Shown one piece after another: positions 24,244-33,384 of a stretch of 56,747 nt of DNA. Source of the DNA: CAZWBR01 sp964404205 (GTDB lineage Bacteria; Bacteroidota; Bacteroidia; Bacteroidales; Prolixibacteraceae); assembly GCA_964404205.1 (NCBI GenBank), contig CAYOJD010000007.1, positions 1 through 56,747 of the forward strand. Direction: 5' to 3'. The translations under genes and the position numbers were made by a program. The notes under the pieces were generated by a model that ran no database searches, was not told the origin of the DNA, and saw nothing but the letters and a program-made list of their open reading frames with translations. Each line of letters begins with the position of its first letter. The first letter of the stretch is position 1.

Positions 24244-25608
24244 ATGTCAGAAAAAGAGAGATCGTTCCGCGACAGGCCCATCAATATCGACGAGCAGGGG
24301 CACCGCAAATGGGTCTATGCCAAAAAACCTTCTGGGAAATGGTATCGTTACCGCACTCTCGTTAGTTGGATATTGCTTGCCTTTTTTCTCTTCGCACCGT
24401 TTATCAGAGTCGGTGGCTATCCACTGATTATGCTCGATATACCCGATCGGAAATTTATCATCTTTGGAGCTATCTTCTGGGCGCAGGATACCTTTATCCT
24501 GGCGTTGCTGATGCTTTCGTTTGTTCTTTTTATTATTCTTTTTACCGTCACTTTCGGAAGAATCTGGTGCGGCTGGCTATGCCCGCAGACCATTTTTCTT
24601 GAAATGGTTTTTCGTAAAATCGAGTTCCTCATTGAAGGCGATGTTGCCGAACGACGAAAATTGGACAATTCTCCCTGGACAACTTTAAAAGTTGCAAAGA
24701 AAAGCGTTAAACATGGCCTCTTCTTCCTGATATCGGTACTGATGACCAATGTTTTCCTGATGTGGTTTATTGGAAACGAAAAACTGTTTGCCCTCATTCG
24801 CGAACCCATCAGTGAACACCTTTCGGGATTTCTGATTATGCTGGTTATCTCTCTGGTATTCTACTGGATATACAGTTATTTCAGAGAACAGATTTGTACA
24901 ATGGTTTGCCCTTACGGGCGAATGCAGGGTGTACTGCTCGATGGAAAATCGATTGTCGTTTCGTACGATTACAAACGGGGCGAACCACGTGGTGCAAAAG
25001 CCAATGGCGATTGTATCGATTGTCGTCGTTGCATTGCCGTTTGTCCTACTGCAATTGATATCCGTAATGGGACTCAGTTCGAATGTGTCAACTGTTCGGC
25101 CTGTATCGACGAATGCAATCAGGTGATGCAAAAGGTTGGAAAAGCAAAGAACCTGATACGTTACGACTCGGCCGAAGGGATTGAGAAAGGGCACAAGTCG
25201 GTGTGGAATACCCGAAACCGTGCTTACTCGGTTGTACTGTTGCTGCTGTTTGGTTTTTTCGTCTTTACCCTGACTACCCGCTCAGCCACCGAAACCAACA
25301 TCTTGCGTACCCCCGGGTTGTTGTATCAGGAGAATAGCGATAACACGGTGTCGAATGTGTACAACATCAAAATCGTCAATAAAACGCACGAAAAGCGGGA
25401 GTTGAAACTGACGCTACTCTCGCCGGAAGGAAAAATACAAATGGCCGGCAACCATATGCTGGTCGGCGACCAAGGTCGTTTCGAATCGACATTTGTGTTG
25501 ATACTGCCCCGTTCGGCGGTAAAACCCAAAACGATAGTTACCTTTGGCGTTTTTGAAGGCGACATATTGCTCGAAAAGGTTGAAGCAACTTTTGTCGGGC
25601 CCAAATAG
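24244..25608 (+). CDS. ccoG: Cytochrome oxidase accessory protein CcoG
   Basis: A 454-residue polyferredoxin of the inner membrane (FixG/RdxA family) involved in cbb3 biogenesis, thought to reduce copper for CcoN. There are five membrane helices. The sequence has FGRIWCGWLCPQTIFLE, REQICTMVCPYGRMQGVL and a ferredoxin-like pair CIDCRRCIAVCPTAIDIRNG and CVNCSACIDECNQV (two 4Fe-4S sites), then a C-terminal Ig-like periplasmic domain after residue 330. ATG at 24244 (MSEKERSFRDRP) is chosen over an in-frame TTG six bases earlier. Confidence 0.95.
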   Translation: MSEKERSFRDRPINIDEQGHRKWVYAKKPSGKWYRYRTLVSWILLAFFLFAPFIRVGGYPLIMLDIPDRKFIIFGAIFWAQDTFILALLMLSFVLFIILFTVTFGRIWCGWLCPQTIFLEMVFRKIEFLIEGDVAERRKLDNSPWTTLKVAKKSVKHGLFFLISVLMTNVFLMWFIGNEKLFALIREPISEHLSGFLIMLVISLVFYWIYSYFREQICTMVCPYGRMQGVLLDGKSIVVSYDYKRGEPRGAKANGDCIDCRRCIAVCPTAIDIRNGTQFECVNCSACIDECNQVMQKVGKAKNLIRYDSAEGIEKGHKSVWNTRNRAYSVVLLLLFGFFVFTLTTRSATETNILRTPGLLYQENSDNTVSNVYNIKIVNKTHEKRELKLTLLSPEGKIQMAGNHMLVGDQGRFESTFVLILPRSAVKPKTIVTFGVFEGDILLEKVEATFVGPK

Positions 25609-25641
25609 AATCACTTTTGTAGAATAAAAATATTTGTCAAT

Positions 25642-26082
25642 ATGCGATTTACCTGGGGAACTGCCATTGCAATTTTTCTATTGTTGTTCATTGTAACGAT
25701 GGTGTCGTTTGCTATTTTCGCTTACAATCAGGACGTTAATCTTGTTCATCAGGATTATTATGAAAAGGGAGTAGACTATAGCCAACAGATGGATCGCGAT
25801 GCCCGCTCACTCCGGTTTGCCGGGCAGATAGGAGTTGAAACAGCCGGCGATGCTGTTGTTGTTTCTTTTCCCGAAACGATTAGCAGCCAGGCTGACAGTG
25901 TCGAAATACTCTTCTTCCGACCTTCGGATCATCATCTTGATAACCGAAAACATACCGCTATCGCTTCTGGAAAAGCCGTGTTGGGCGACATGAATTTGAT
26001 AAGTGGGCGTTACATCATCAAATTGTCCTGGAATATGGAAGGAATGGAATACGAAGTTGATAAAGAGCTAATCGTCAAGTAA
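25642..26082 (+). CDS. ccoH: FixH/CcoH family protein
   Basis: A 146-residue inner-membrane protein with one N-terminal helix (WGTAIAIFLLLFIVTMVSFAIF) and the CcoH signature VNLVHQDYYEKGVDYSQQMDR. The remaining periplasmic part is a beta-sandwich-like domain. CcoH/FixH is required for stable assembly of cbb3 oxidase. It lies 33 bases after ccoG and 5 bases before the SafE-like gene. Confidence 0.9.
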   Translation: MRFTWGTAIAIFLLLFIVTMVSFAIFAYNQDVNLVHQDYYEKGVDYSQQMDRDARSLRFAGQIGVETAGDAVVVSFPETISSQADSVEILFFRPSDHHLDNRKHTAIASGKAVLGDMNLISGRYIIKLSWNMEGMEYEVDKELIVK

Positions 26083-26087
26083 TAATT

Positions 26088-26849
26088 ATGGAACTACTTT
26101 GGTCGGCTTTGGCATTGGGGTTGATGGGAAGCTTTCACTGTGCCGGAATGTGTGGCCCTATTGCCATTGCTATTCCGCTACAAGGCAAAACCATACCGCT
26201 GAAAATTGCAGGTGGATGGTTATATAATATTGGCCGGGCCATTACTTATGCCATCATGGGGGCTCTTTTTGGCCTGCTTGGAAAGGGGTTACACCTCGTA
26301 GGATTCCAACAGGTGGTATCGGTGGTGATGGGGGCATTGATGGTGATCTCTGTTGCCTTTCCGGCACTTTTTGGCCGTTTAATGGTCGCCGAAAAACCTT
26401 GGTTCTCGGCCGTTTTTAATTTGAAGAAACGCCTGGGCAAAGCACTCTCCATTCGTTCGCTGGGCGGACTATTTCTGGTTGGCCTGCTTAACGGACTTTT
26501 ACCTTGTGGGTTGGTTTACATCGCCATAGCCGGAGCAATTGCCTCCGGGGGACTATGGTTGGGTGCTGCTTATATGGTTTTATTCGGGTTGGGAACCATA
26601 CCAATGTTGCTGGCCATCACCCTGGCCGGTAACCTGATGAGCCTTCCGCTTCGAAATAAAATCAATAAACTGATTCCGGTATTGGTCTTTGTTGTCGGTA
26701 TCTTTTTTATTCTGAGAGGTTTGAATTTAGGAATCCCATTCTTAAGCCCGACCAAAGAACGCATCGAAAAGAAATTCGAAAACAGCCTGAAAGAAAATGA
26801 ACTGTCGGAAGGGCCGAGTGCCCGCTTTTTCGATTATTTTAGGGCATGA
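26088..26849 (+). CDS. Sulfite exporter TauE/SafE-like membrane protein of the cco cluster
   Basis: A 253-residue inner-membrane protein with about six helices. MGSFHCAGMCGPIAIAIPL at the start and LLNGLLPCGLVYIAIAGAIA in the middle are the twin signatures of the SafE/DsbD-like group that accompanies cbb3 gene clusters in Bacteroidota (often called CcoH-linked or heavy-metal transport protein). The Cys-x-x-x-Cys and Pro-Cys positions suggest copper handling or thiol transfer during oxidase assembly; the exact role is inference. It overlaps ccoI by four bases. Confidence 0.82.
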   Translation: MELLWSALALGLMGSFHCAGMCGPIAIAIPLQGKTIPLKIAGGWLYNIGRAITYAIMGALFGLLGKGLHLVGFQQVVSVVMGALMVISVAFPALFGRLMVAEKPWFSAVFNLKKRLGKALSIRSLGGLFLVGLLNGLLPCGLVYIAIAGAIASGGLWLGAAYMVLFGLGTIPMLLAITLAGNLMSLPLRNKINKLIPVLVFVVGIFFILRGLNLGIPFLSPTKERIEKKFENSLKENELSEGPSARFFDYFRA

Positions 26850-29245
26850 CAAATCCATCGGGGCATAACCATTGTGTACACTGCGGTGCCGACTGCGGCA
26901 ATACTCCTGTACGCTGGAACGACAAATCATTTTGTTGCAACGGCTGTAAAACGGTATACCAGATACTGAACGAGAACAAGCTCTACACCTACTACAATCT
27001 TGAAAAAACGCCCGGTATCAGGGTTGAAGGCTCAGATCCTGAAAGCCATTATGCTTTTCTCGATAATGACGAGGTTGCCCGCAAACTGATTCTTTTCTCG
27101 GAAGGCGATATTGCAAAGGTAAAATTTTATATCCCTGTTATTCATTGTGTTTCGTGTATTTGGTTGCTCGAACATCTTACTTCGCTTCATCCCGGCATTA
27201 AATTCTCAACTGTCAATTTTGTACGTAAGGAGGTCGATATCACTTACAACAGCAACTTGATATCGTTGCGGCAACTGGTAGAGTTGCTCAGTTCGGTGCA
27301 TTATATTCCCGATTTGTCGCAAAGCCGTTCCGATAAGCCAGAAGAACACAAGGGGTATAAAAATTTGCTTTACAAGATTGGCATTGCCGGTTTTGTCTTT
27401 ATCAATGTGATGACTTACAGTTTACCAGCCTATTTCAACGGCCATCCCGTGGAAGGGGCACTGGGCAAATTGCTTGGGATGTTGAGCTTTCTGCTGGTCA
27501 TTCCTGTTACCTTCTACAGCGGCAGCGATTACTATATTTCAGCTTGGAAAAATCTTAAAAAGAAGAACATTAGCATCGATTTACCAATAGCCATCGGCAT
27601 TATGGTCCTTTTTTTGGTGACCGGTTACGAAGTGCTCACCCGTACCGGACAGGGCTATTCTGACAGTCTTTCAGGCTTGATCTTCTTTTTGCTGGTAGGG
27701 AAGTGGTATCAGGGCAAATCGTATGAAGCGCTTTCGTTCGAACGAAATTACAAATCATATTTCCCGATAGCGGTTACTAAAATCAACAAGCAGATGGAAG
27801 AAAGTATCTTGCTTGAGAAGATTGAAAAAGGCGACCTTTTGCTCATCCGAAACCGGGAATTGATTCCGGCCGATGCCATTCTGGTGGAAGGGAAAGGGTT
27901 GATCGATTATAGTTTTGTTACCGGCGAGTCTACACCTGCTGTGAAGAACCCCGGAGATTTCCTTTATGCCGGTGGCCGGCAAATGGGGGGCATTGTAAAG
28001 ATTCGTATCGAGAAAGAGGTCGACCAGAGCCACTTAACCAAGCTTTGGAATCAGGATAAAAGATTTGAAAAGCCATCGCATTCCTTGAAGACGATTACCG
28101 ACAAGGTAGGGCGCAATTTTACCGTGGCCATTATTTTTATTGCATTGGCAGGACTTATTTTCTGGTGGCAAATGGGCGAAATGCACACCGCTATTTTTGT
28201 CTTCACTTCGGTGTTGATTATTGCCTGTCCCTGCGCACTGGCGCTGTCGGTTCCTTTCACTTTCGGCAACACAATGCGGATTTTTGGTCGTAAAGGGCTC
28301 TATATCAAGAATAGCGATGTCGTGGAGAAACTTTCGCAAGTCGATACCGTGGTTTTCGATAAAACCGGAACGCTGACTAAACCGAACGAAACGGAGGTTC
28401 AATTTATTGGAGATATACTTGCTCCTGCTGAATTGGACGCAATCCTGTCGCTGACCAAACAATCGCCCCACCCGCTGAGCATGGCCATTGCAACATCACT
28501 GTCGGGACACGAATATCATGCCCCAACCCATTTTGTCGAGGTCGAAGGACGTGGTGTTTATGGCGAAGCCAACGGATATAGGGTACAATATGGTTCGGCC
28601 GAATTTGTAACAGGGACCGATGTTGAAGCAGGGCAAGGTGGTTCGAAAGTATGGGTGAAAATAAACGATATCCGTAAAGGTTATTTTACCATCTCGAACC
28701 AGTACCGCGATGGTCTGGAAGAGGTAATTGCAGCGCTGGGCAAGCAGTTCGATATCTATTTGATTTCGGGCGACAATGAAACCGAGCGCGGGCGACTGTC
28801 GTCGTTGTTCAGCGACGAAAAAATGCACTTCAATCAGAAGCCACAGGATAAAGCCGGTTTTATCCGGTCGTTGCAACAGCAGGGAAAGGTGATACTGATG
28901 ACCGGCGACGGGCTGAACGATGCCGGTGCGCTGATGCAGAGCGATGTGGCTTTGTCGATAGCCAACAAGGTATACCAGTTTTCGCCGGCCAGCGATGCCG
29001 TTCTCGAAGCCGGGACTTTTGCCCGTCTGGCACGGTTTATTGCTTTCAGCCGGACATCGGTCAGGATTGTTTATCTTAGCTTTACTATTTCGTTGTTCTA
29101 TAATGTTATAGGCATTAGCGTCGCCTTGTCTGGAAATCTATCTCCGGTAGTGGCTGCCATTCTGATGCCGCTTAGTTCAGTGTCGGTTGTGGCATTTGCC
29201 ACTTTCGCCACCCGGTTGGCGGGGCGCCGCAAACTCGCTCTGTAG
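26846..29245 (+). CDS. ccoI: Copper-exporting P-type ATPase CcoI
   Basis: A 799-residue P1B-type ATPase that supplies copper for cbb3 maturation. The N terminus has a cysteine-rich metal-binding segment (HCVHCGADCG and FCCNGCKTVYQIL), then a heavy-metal-associated domain with IHCVSCIWLLE. About eight membrane helices surround the hallmark motifs TGES (actuator), CPCALAL (metal-binding in helix 6), DKTGTLT (phosphorylated Asp) and MTGDGLNDAGAL. The layout matches FixI/CcoI more than detoxifying CopA, and the gene ends the operon. Confidence 0.95.
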   Translation: MTNPSGHNHCVHCGADCGNTPVRWNDKSFCCNGCKTVYQILNENKLYTYYNLEKTPGIRVEGSDPESHYAFLDNDEVARKLILFSEGDIAKVKFYIPVIHCVSCIWLLEHLTSLHPGIKFSTVNFVRKEVDITYNSNLISLRQLVELLSSVHYIPDLSQSRSDKPEEHKGYKNLLYKIGIAGFVFINVMTYSLPAYFNGHPVEGALGKLLGMLSFLLVIPVTFYSGSDYYISAWKNLKKKNISIDLPIAIGIMVLFLVTGYEVLTRTGQGYSDSLSGLIFFLLVGKWYQGKSYEALSFERNYKSYFPIAVTKINKQMEESILLEKIEKGDLLLIRNRELIPADAILVEGKGLIDYSFVTGESTPAVKNPGDFLYAGGRQMGGIVKIRIEKEVDQSHLTKLWNQDKRFEKPSHSLKTITDKVGRNFTVAIIFIALAGLIFWWQMGEMHTAIFVFTSVLIIACPCALALSVPFTFGNTMRIFGRKGLYIKNSDVVEKLSQVDTVVFDKTGTLTKPNETEVQFIGDILAPAELDAILSLTKQSPHPLSMAIATSLSGHEYHAPTHFVEVEGRGVYGEANGYRVQYGSAEFVTGTDVEAGQGGSKVWVKINDIRKGYFTISNQYRDGLEEVIAALGKQFDIYLISGDNETERGRLSSLFSDEKMHFNQKPQDKAGFIRSLQQQGKVILMTGDGLNDAGALMQSDVALSIANKVYQFSPASDAVLEAGTFARLARFIAFSRTSVRIVYLSFTISLFYNVIGISVALSGNLSPVVAAILMPLSSVSVVAFATFATRLAGRRKLAL

Positions 29246-29520
29246 CGATCAATTCAGATAAACGAAAAAATATATTGCTCTATCCTGTCTAAAAAAGGAT
29301 TTGCTCCCCGAATTGGCATCTCCCTGCGGTCTGGTTCAAAGGTATATCAACTCCGCAACAACCTGCCATTGATGGCCTTTGGGTGGCGTTTTGACGGGAT
29401 GTGAATTGGGAGATCGCATTGGGTAGGTTTTTCGACGAACGGCACTCGAAAACGTGATATCAATTTAATTATCGCAATAGTAATTTGTCACTTGGGGTAA
29501 ATCGCGAATCTTTGATTGAG

Positions 29521-30405
29521 TTATAGTTTAAGCCGGGCCAGTTGTTCGCTTTTAAAATCGGTTGGATTTTTCCCGGTTTTCGATTTAAACACACGGCTGA
29601 AGTAGTCGATAGAATTGAACCCAAGTTGGTATGAAATTTCTTTTACGCTCAGGTCGCTTTCGACAAGTAAATCTTTGGCTTGCCTGATTCGAAGCGAAAG
29701 ATGGTATTGAGCAGGCGAAATGCCGGTATATCTTTTGAACATTTTTCGGAAATTGGAATAGCCAATGTTCATTTGGTCGGCCAGTTCTTCCATATTTAGG
29801 TTGGTGGCCAGATTGTCGCGGATAATCATACACGAGCGCTGAATGATTTTCTCAATTTCACTTCCGTTGAAATTGGCATTTTTCTTTATCGACATCATCA
29901 ACCCGATGATGGTTACCACCAACCCGGAACAGAGTTGCTGATAGCCCCTTTTTTCACCCCGAACATGTTGCCTGATTTCGTGAAAGTAACGCAGTAACTC
30001 GTCATTGGCCCCCACTTTGATAACCGGGTTTTCGTCCGAAAAGAATTCGTTTCGGAACATGTTCTCGGCAAACTCGCCGTTAAACCCAATATAATGTTCG
30101 CGCCAACCTTTTTTCAATGGCCGGTAGCGGTGCCATACTCCGGGGTAAAGAACGATAACCGAACCCTCTTCGACCTTGAATTTCCCATTTTTGGTTTCAA
30201 GTATTCCTTCACCATTGGTAATATAATTCAGTTGATATTCCCGTAAAACACGGCCATTCTTCCAGTTGAAACGGTAACCGGCAGGGTGCCCTTCGGGGGG
30301 ATAGCTGCTGTCGGGGCCAATGGTGGCACAACCTGCAACGTTGATGTAAAGCCCCCATTGCCGGTCTTCGCTGCTTTTGGTCGTATATTTGAAGAAGTTA
30401 TCCAT
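29521..30405 (-). CDS. AraC-family transcriptional regulator (sugar locus)
   Basis: A 294-residue regulator with an N-terminal cupin-like sensor (YQLNYITNGEGILETKNGKFKVEEGSVIVLYPGVWHRY) and a C-terminal pair of helix-turn-helix motifs (LNMEELADQMNIGYSNFRKMFKRYTG and SVKEISYQLGFNSIDYFSRVFKSKTG). It is transcribed divergently from an FGGY kinase and GH43 glycosidase, so it likely activates them when their sugar is present. Four TTTG/CAAA dyads in the shared 161-bp region are candidate operators, one of them 13 bases from its own start. Confidence 0.92.
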   Translation of the reverse strand: MDNFFKYTTKSSEDRQWGLYINVAGCATIGPDSSYPPEGHPAGYRFNWKNGRVLREYQLNYITNGEGILETKNGKFKVEEGSVIVLYPGVWHRYRPLKKGWREHYIGFNGEFAENMFRNEFFSDENPVIKVGANDELLRYFHEIRQHVRGEKRGYQQLCSGLVVTIIGLMMSIKKNANFNGSEIEKIIQRSCMIIRDNLATNLNMEELADQMNIGYSNFRKMFKRYTGISPAQYHLSLRIRQAKDLLVESDLSVKEISYQLGFNSIDYFSRVFKSKTGKNPTDFKSEQLARLKL

Positions 30406-30414
30406 CAGCTATAT

Positions 30415-30552
30415 CATTTTGTGCAAATATCCATTCAGAAAGTAAAATGGTTTGAGCAAAAATGGTAGTTATTTTTGATTTGATCGCAAAGGGATTGATA
30501 TTCATTCCCGATCTCTGTTGAATAACATATTATTGTAACCATTTTGTACAAA
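30415..30552. promoter_or_regulatory. Candidate AraC operator cluster (TTTG-n-CAAA dyads)
   Basis: The divergent region holds four related dyads: TTTGTGCAAA at 30418-30427, TTTGAGCAAA at 30451-30460, TTTGATCGCAAA at 30479-30490 and the perfect palindrome TTTGTACAAA at 30543-30552. The outer two share 12 of 13 bases in CATTTTGT(G/A)CAAA and are 125 bases apart, close to twelve helical turns, which would suit looping. Binding by the adjacent AraC protein is inferred, and TTTG is also part of local promoters. Confidence 0.5.
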
Positions 30553-30566
30553 CTGAGCCTTGAAAT

Positions 30567-31925
30567 ATGAAAAAGAAAGTGATTGCCGTTTTCGATATTG
30601 GAAAGACCAACAAGAAAGTATTGCTTTTTGATGAACAGCTGAAAATCGTTGAACAGGTTGAGGATATTTTCCCTGAAATAGTTGATGAAGACGGGTTCCA
30701 GTGCGACGATGCAGTCCGAATCGAAACATGGATTTCGGAACGCGTGGGGCAATTGCTGCAAAGTGAAGATTACGACGTTTCGGCGCTCAACTTTTCAACT
30801 TACGGGGCCACATTGGTTTATCTGTCGGCTGATGGAAACCGGATTGGCCCATTCTATAACTATCTGAAAAATATCGATTCGGCAGTTCCGGTATCGATCT
30901 ACGAACGGTTCGGCGGCACTACCGAGTTTTGTCGAAAAACTGCTTCTCCGGCACTGGCTATGCTTAACTCAGGGTTTCAGGCGTTATGGCTTAAACGTAC
31001 AAAGCCTGCGGTTTTCGGGCAGGTGGCCGACATTCTTCATCTGCCTCAATATCTTTCGTACCGCTTTACCGGTCATAAGGTCTCGGAACTGACCTCTATC
31101 GGTTGCCATACGGCTATGTGGGATTTTGACAACCATTGTTACCATCGCTGGTTGGCTTCCGAAGAAATCAACCTTCCGCATCCAGTCGATAACAATACTT
31201 GCTTCGAGGTTAATTTTAATGGTAAAAAACTTCCGGTCGGAATTGGTATCCACGATAGTTCGGCTTCGCTGGCCCCTTATCTGACCCTTGCGTCCGAACC
31301 TTTTATCCTGATATCCACCGGAACATGGTGCATTACGATGAACCCTTTTAACGATGAACCACTGACAGCAGAGCAACTGGAACAAGATTGCCTGAGTTAT
31401 ATGGGTGTGCATCAAAAACCGGTAAAATCGTCCCGGCTCTTTTTAGGCCATATCTTTGAAGTGAACGTATCGCGGATTGAGCAATTTTTTGGAAAAGAGA
31501 AGGGGGTATTTAAATCGGTTAAGCCGGATGAGGCGCTTGTTAAAGGCCTACTTGAAAACCAAACCCGTTATTTCTTTACTAACAGTTTACCTGCCGATTA
31601 CATCGATTTGTCAGCCGATTTATCTTCGTTTGCCAACTTCGAAGCTGCTTATCACCAGCTGGTTTTTGATGTTGCGCACCTTTGCCGTAAATCGGTTGGG
31701 CTGGTTATACCGCAGCACGATACCACAAAGGCAGTCTACATCACCGGCGGCTTTTCCAGGAACAGGCTCTTTGTCCGATTGATAGCCAATTTATTGTCCG
31801 ATAAGAGAATCTTCACCTCAGAGATTGATAATGCTACGGCATTGGGAGCCGCACTGATGGTTTCAGAACCTGTTTTCGGAAAGGTAAATGTAAGCCTTGG
31901 GTTGAAGGAGATTCAACCATTTTAA
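30567..31925 (+). CDS. FGGY-family carbohydrate kinase
   Basis: A 452-residue sugar kinase of the ASKHA fold. The N-terminal phosphate loop is VIAVFDIGKTNKKVLLFDE. The second half has FILISTGTWCITMNPF (phosphate/adenosine region) and VYITGGFSRNRLFVRLIANLL with NATALGAALMVSE (adenosine site). The overall pattern is nearest to rhamnulo-, fuculo- or xylulokinase-like members; the sugar cannot be fixed from sequence. It is divergent from the AraC gene and 72 bases ahead of a GH43 enzyme, so it probably phosphorylates a pentose or deoxysugar released by that enzyme. Confidence 0.88.
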   Translation: MKKKVIAVFDIGKTNKKVLLFDEQLKIVEQVEDIFPEIVDEDGFQCDDAVRIETWISERVGQLLQSEDYDVSALNFSTYGATLVYLSADGNRIGPFYNYLKNIDSAVPVSIYERFGGTTEFCRKTASPALAMLNSGFQALWLKRTKPAVFGQVADILHLPQYLSYRFTGHKVSELTSIGCHTAMWDFDNHCYHRWLASEEINLPHPVDNNTCFEVNFNGKKLPVGIGIHDSSASLAPYLTLASEPFILISTGTWCITMNPFNDEPLTAEQLEQDCLSYMGVHQKPVKSSRLFLGHIFEVNVSRIEQFFGKEKGVFKSVKPDEALVKGLLENQTRYFFTNSLPADYIDLSADLSSFANFEAAYHQLVFDVAHLCRKSVGLVIPQHDTTKAVYITGGFSRNRLFVRLIANLLSDKRIFTSEIDNATALGAALMVSEPVFGKVNVSLGLKEIQPF

Positions 31926-31997
31926 GGTGATTTAGGATAAAGATGTCGCTCGCACTTGTTATTTTTACAATGATATGCAACTCACCTACTGAGGAAG

Positions 31998-33320
31998 ATG
32001 CGCAAACCTTTGGTTCCTCTATTTTTATTGGTAATAACATCTTATGTTACGGCGCAAAACCCCATTTGTCCGCCTGGAGTCTATATTGCCGACCCATCGG
32101 CACACGTCTGGACCGACGGTAAATTGTATGTTTATGGTTCGCGCGACGAAAGCCCCGATTACTATTGTTCGTACGACCATTGGGTATTGGCCACAAACAA
32201 CCTGAGCGATTGGGAAATTACTAAAGATGCTTTTGCCTCGCGTGGTTCAAAAGATCAGGTTTCCTATTCTGATGCCCCGCTTTATGCCCCTGATTGTCAA
32301 TATTTCAACGGAAATTATTATCTCTATTACTGTCTTGCCGGAGGCGCTGATATTGAGGGGTATGCAGTATCAGCTTCTCCAACGGGCCCATTTATCAATG
32401 GTAAGCCAATAAAGGTCGGAGGCTACAATCAGATTGATCCGGCAGTATTTATCGACGATGACGGACAGGGTTATTATATTTGGGGACAATTTGAGGCCAA
32501 GATTGCCAAACTTAAGCCTGGGATGACCGAGATAGATGAGTCGACCATTAAGGTTGGCGTAGTCAACGAGAAAGAGCATTTTTTTCACGAAGGCGGCTAT
32601 ATGGTTAAGCGAAACGGGATTTACTATTTCATTTATACCGATATCAGCCGGGCCAACCGGGCAACTTCCATTGGTTATGCCATGTCTGATTCTCCCATGG
32701 GGCCGTTTCGATATGGAGGAGTGATTGTCGATAATGACCATTGCGATCCGGAGACATGGAACAACCATGGTTCGATAGCCGAATTTAAAGGGAAATGGTA
32801 TATTTTTTATCATCGGTCGACCCATGGCAGCAAGATGATGCGCAAAGCTTGTATCGAACCAATAGCTTTCAGGGAAGATGGTACAATTCCCGAAGTGGAA
32901 ATGACATCGCAGGGTGCGGGCGAAGCGCTCGATGCTTTTGCTGAAATTGAGGCCGAGCGGGCTTGTCTGCTTTTCGGTAATGTTAGAATTGCTGGTTTTG
33001 GATCTCAAAATGAAGCGTTAATAAAAATTAACAACGATGATGCGGCATGTTATAAATACATTAACTTTGGCACAGGTGCATCATCAGTATTGATAAAAGC
33101 GTCTCCCGGCCCGAAGCCTGTTAGAATTGAGCTGGCATTGGGCCAATCGTGGGGCCAATCTTTGGGTTCTATAGAAATTCCGGGAAATGGCGATGGGACA
33201 AAAGTGTTGGAATATCGTTTCCCGGTTCGGAAGATAGCCGGAATCCATGCACTGTGGTTGCGTTTTTATGGTGATAATAATCAGATTTTTTGTGTGGATT
33301 CATTCCACTTCGAAAAATAA
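31998..33320 (+). CDS. Secreted GH43-family glycosidase with a C-terminal CBM6-like domain
   Basis: A 440-residue protein with a signal peptide (MRKPLVPLFLLVITSYVTAQ). The five-bladed GH43 domain shows the three expected acids: Asp in VYIADPSAHVW (general base), Asp in QIDPAVFIDDDG (pKa modulator) and Glu in FFHEGGYMVKRNG (general acid). After about residue 300 a beta-sandwich resembling CBM6 begins (EIEAERACLLFGN...VDSFHFE). GH43 enzymes release arabinose or xylose from plant polysaccharides. It follows the FGGY kinase, and a terminator lies 30 bases past its stop. Confidence 0.9.
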   Translation: MRKPLVPLFLLVITSYVTAQNPICPPGVYIADPSAHVWTDGKLYVYGSRDESPDYYCSYDHWVLATNNLSDWEITKDAFASRGSKDQVSYSDAPLYAPDCQYFNGNYYLYYCLAGGADIEGYAVSASPTGPFINGKPIKVGGYNQIDPAVFIDDDGQGYYIWGQFEAKIAKLKPGMTEIDESTIKVGVVNEKEHFFHEGGYMVKRNGIYYFIYTDISRANRATSIGYAMSDSPMGPFRYGGVIVDNDHCDPETWNNHGSIAEFKGKWYIFYHRSTHGSKMMRKACIEPIAFREDGTIPEVEMTSQGAGEALDAFAEIEAERACLLFGNVRIAGFGSQNEALIKINNDDAACYKYINFGTGASSVLIKASPGPKPVRIELALGQSWGQSLGSIEIPGNGDGTKVLEYRFPVRKIAGIHALWLRFYGDNNQIFCVDSFHFEK

Positions 33321-33349
33321 ATAGTTGGTTGGTGATTAGTTGGATGATG

Positions 33350-33384
33350 AAAAGGGTGGCGGTTCTTTTACCAGCTACCCTTTT
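33350..33384. terminator. Hairpin between convergent GH43 and cca genes
   Basis: AAAAGGGT (33350-33357) pairs with ACCCTTTT (33377-33384), with weaker inner pairing. It overlaps the stop codon of the CCA-enzyme gene and could stop transcription from both sides; the T tracts are within the stem. Confidence 0.5.
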
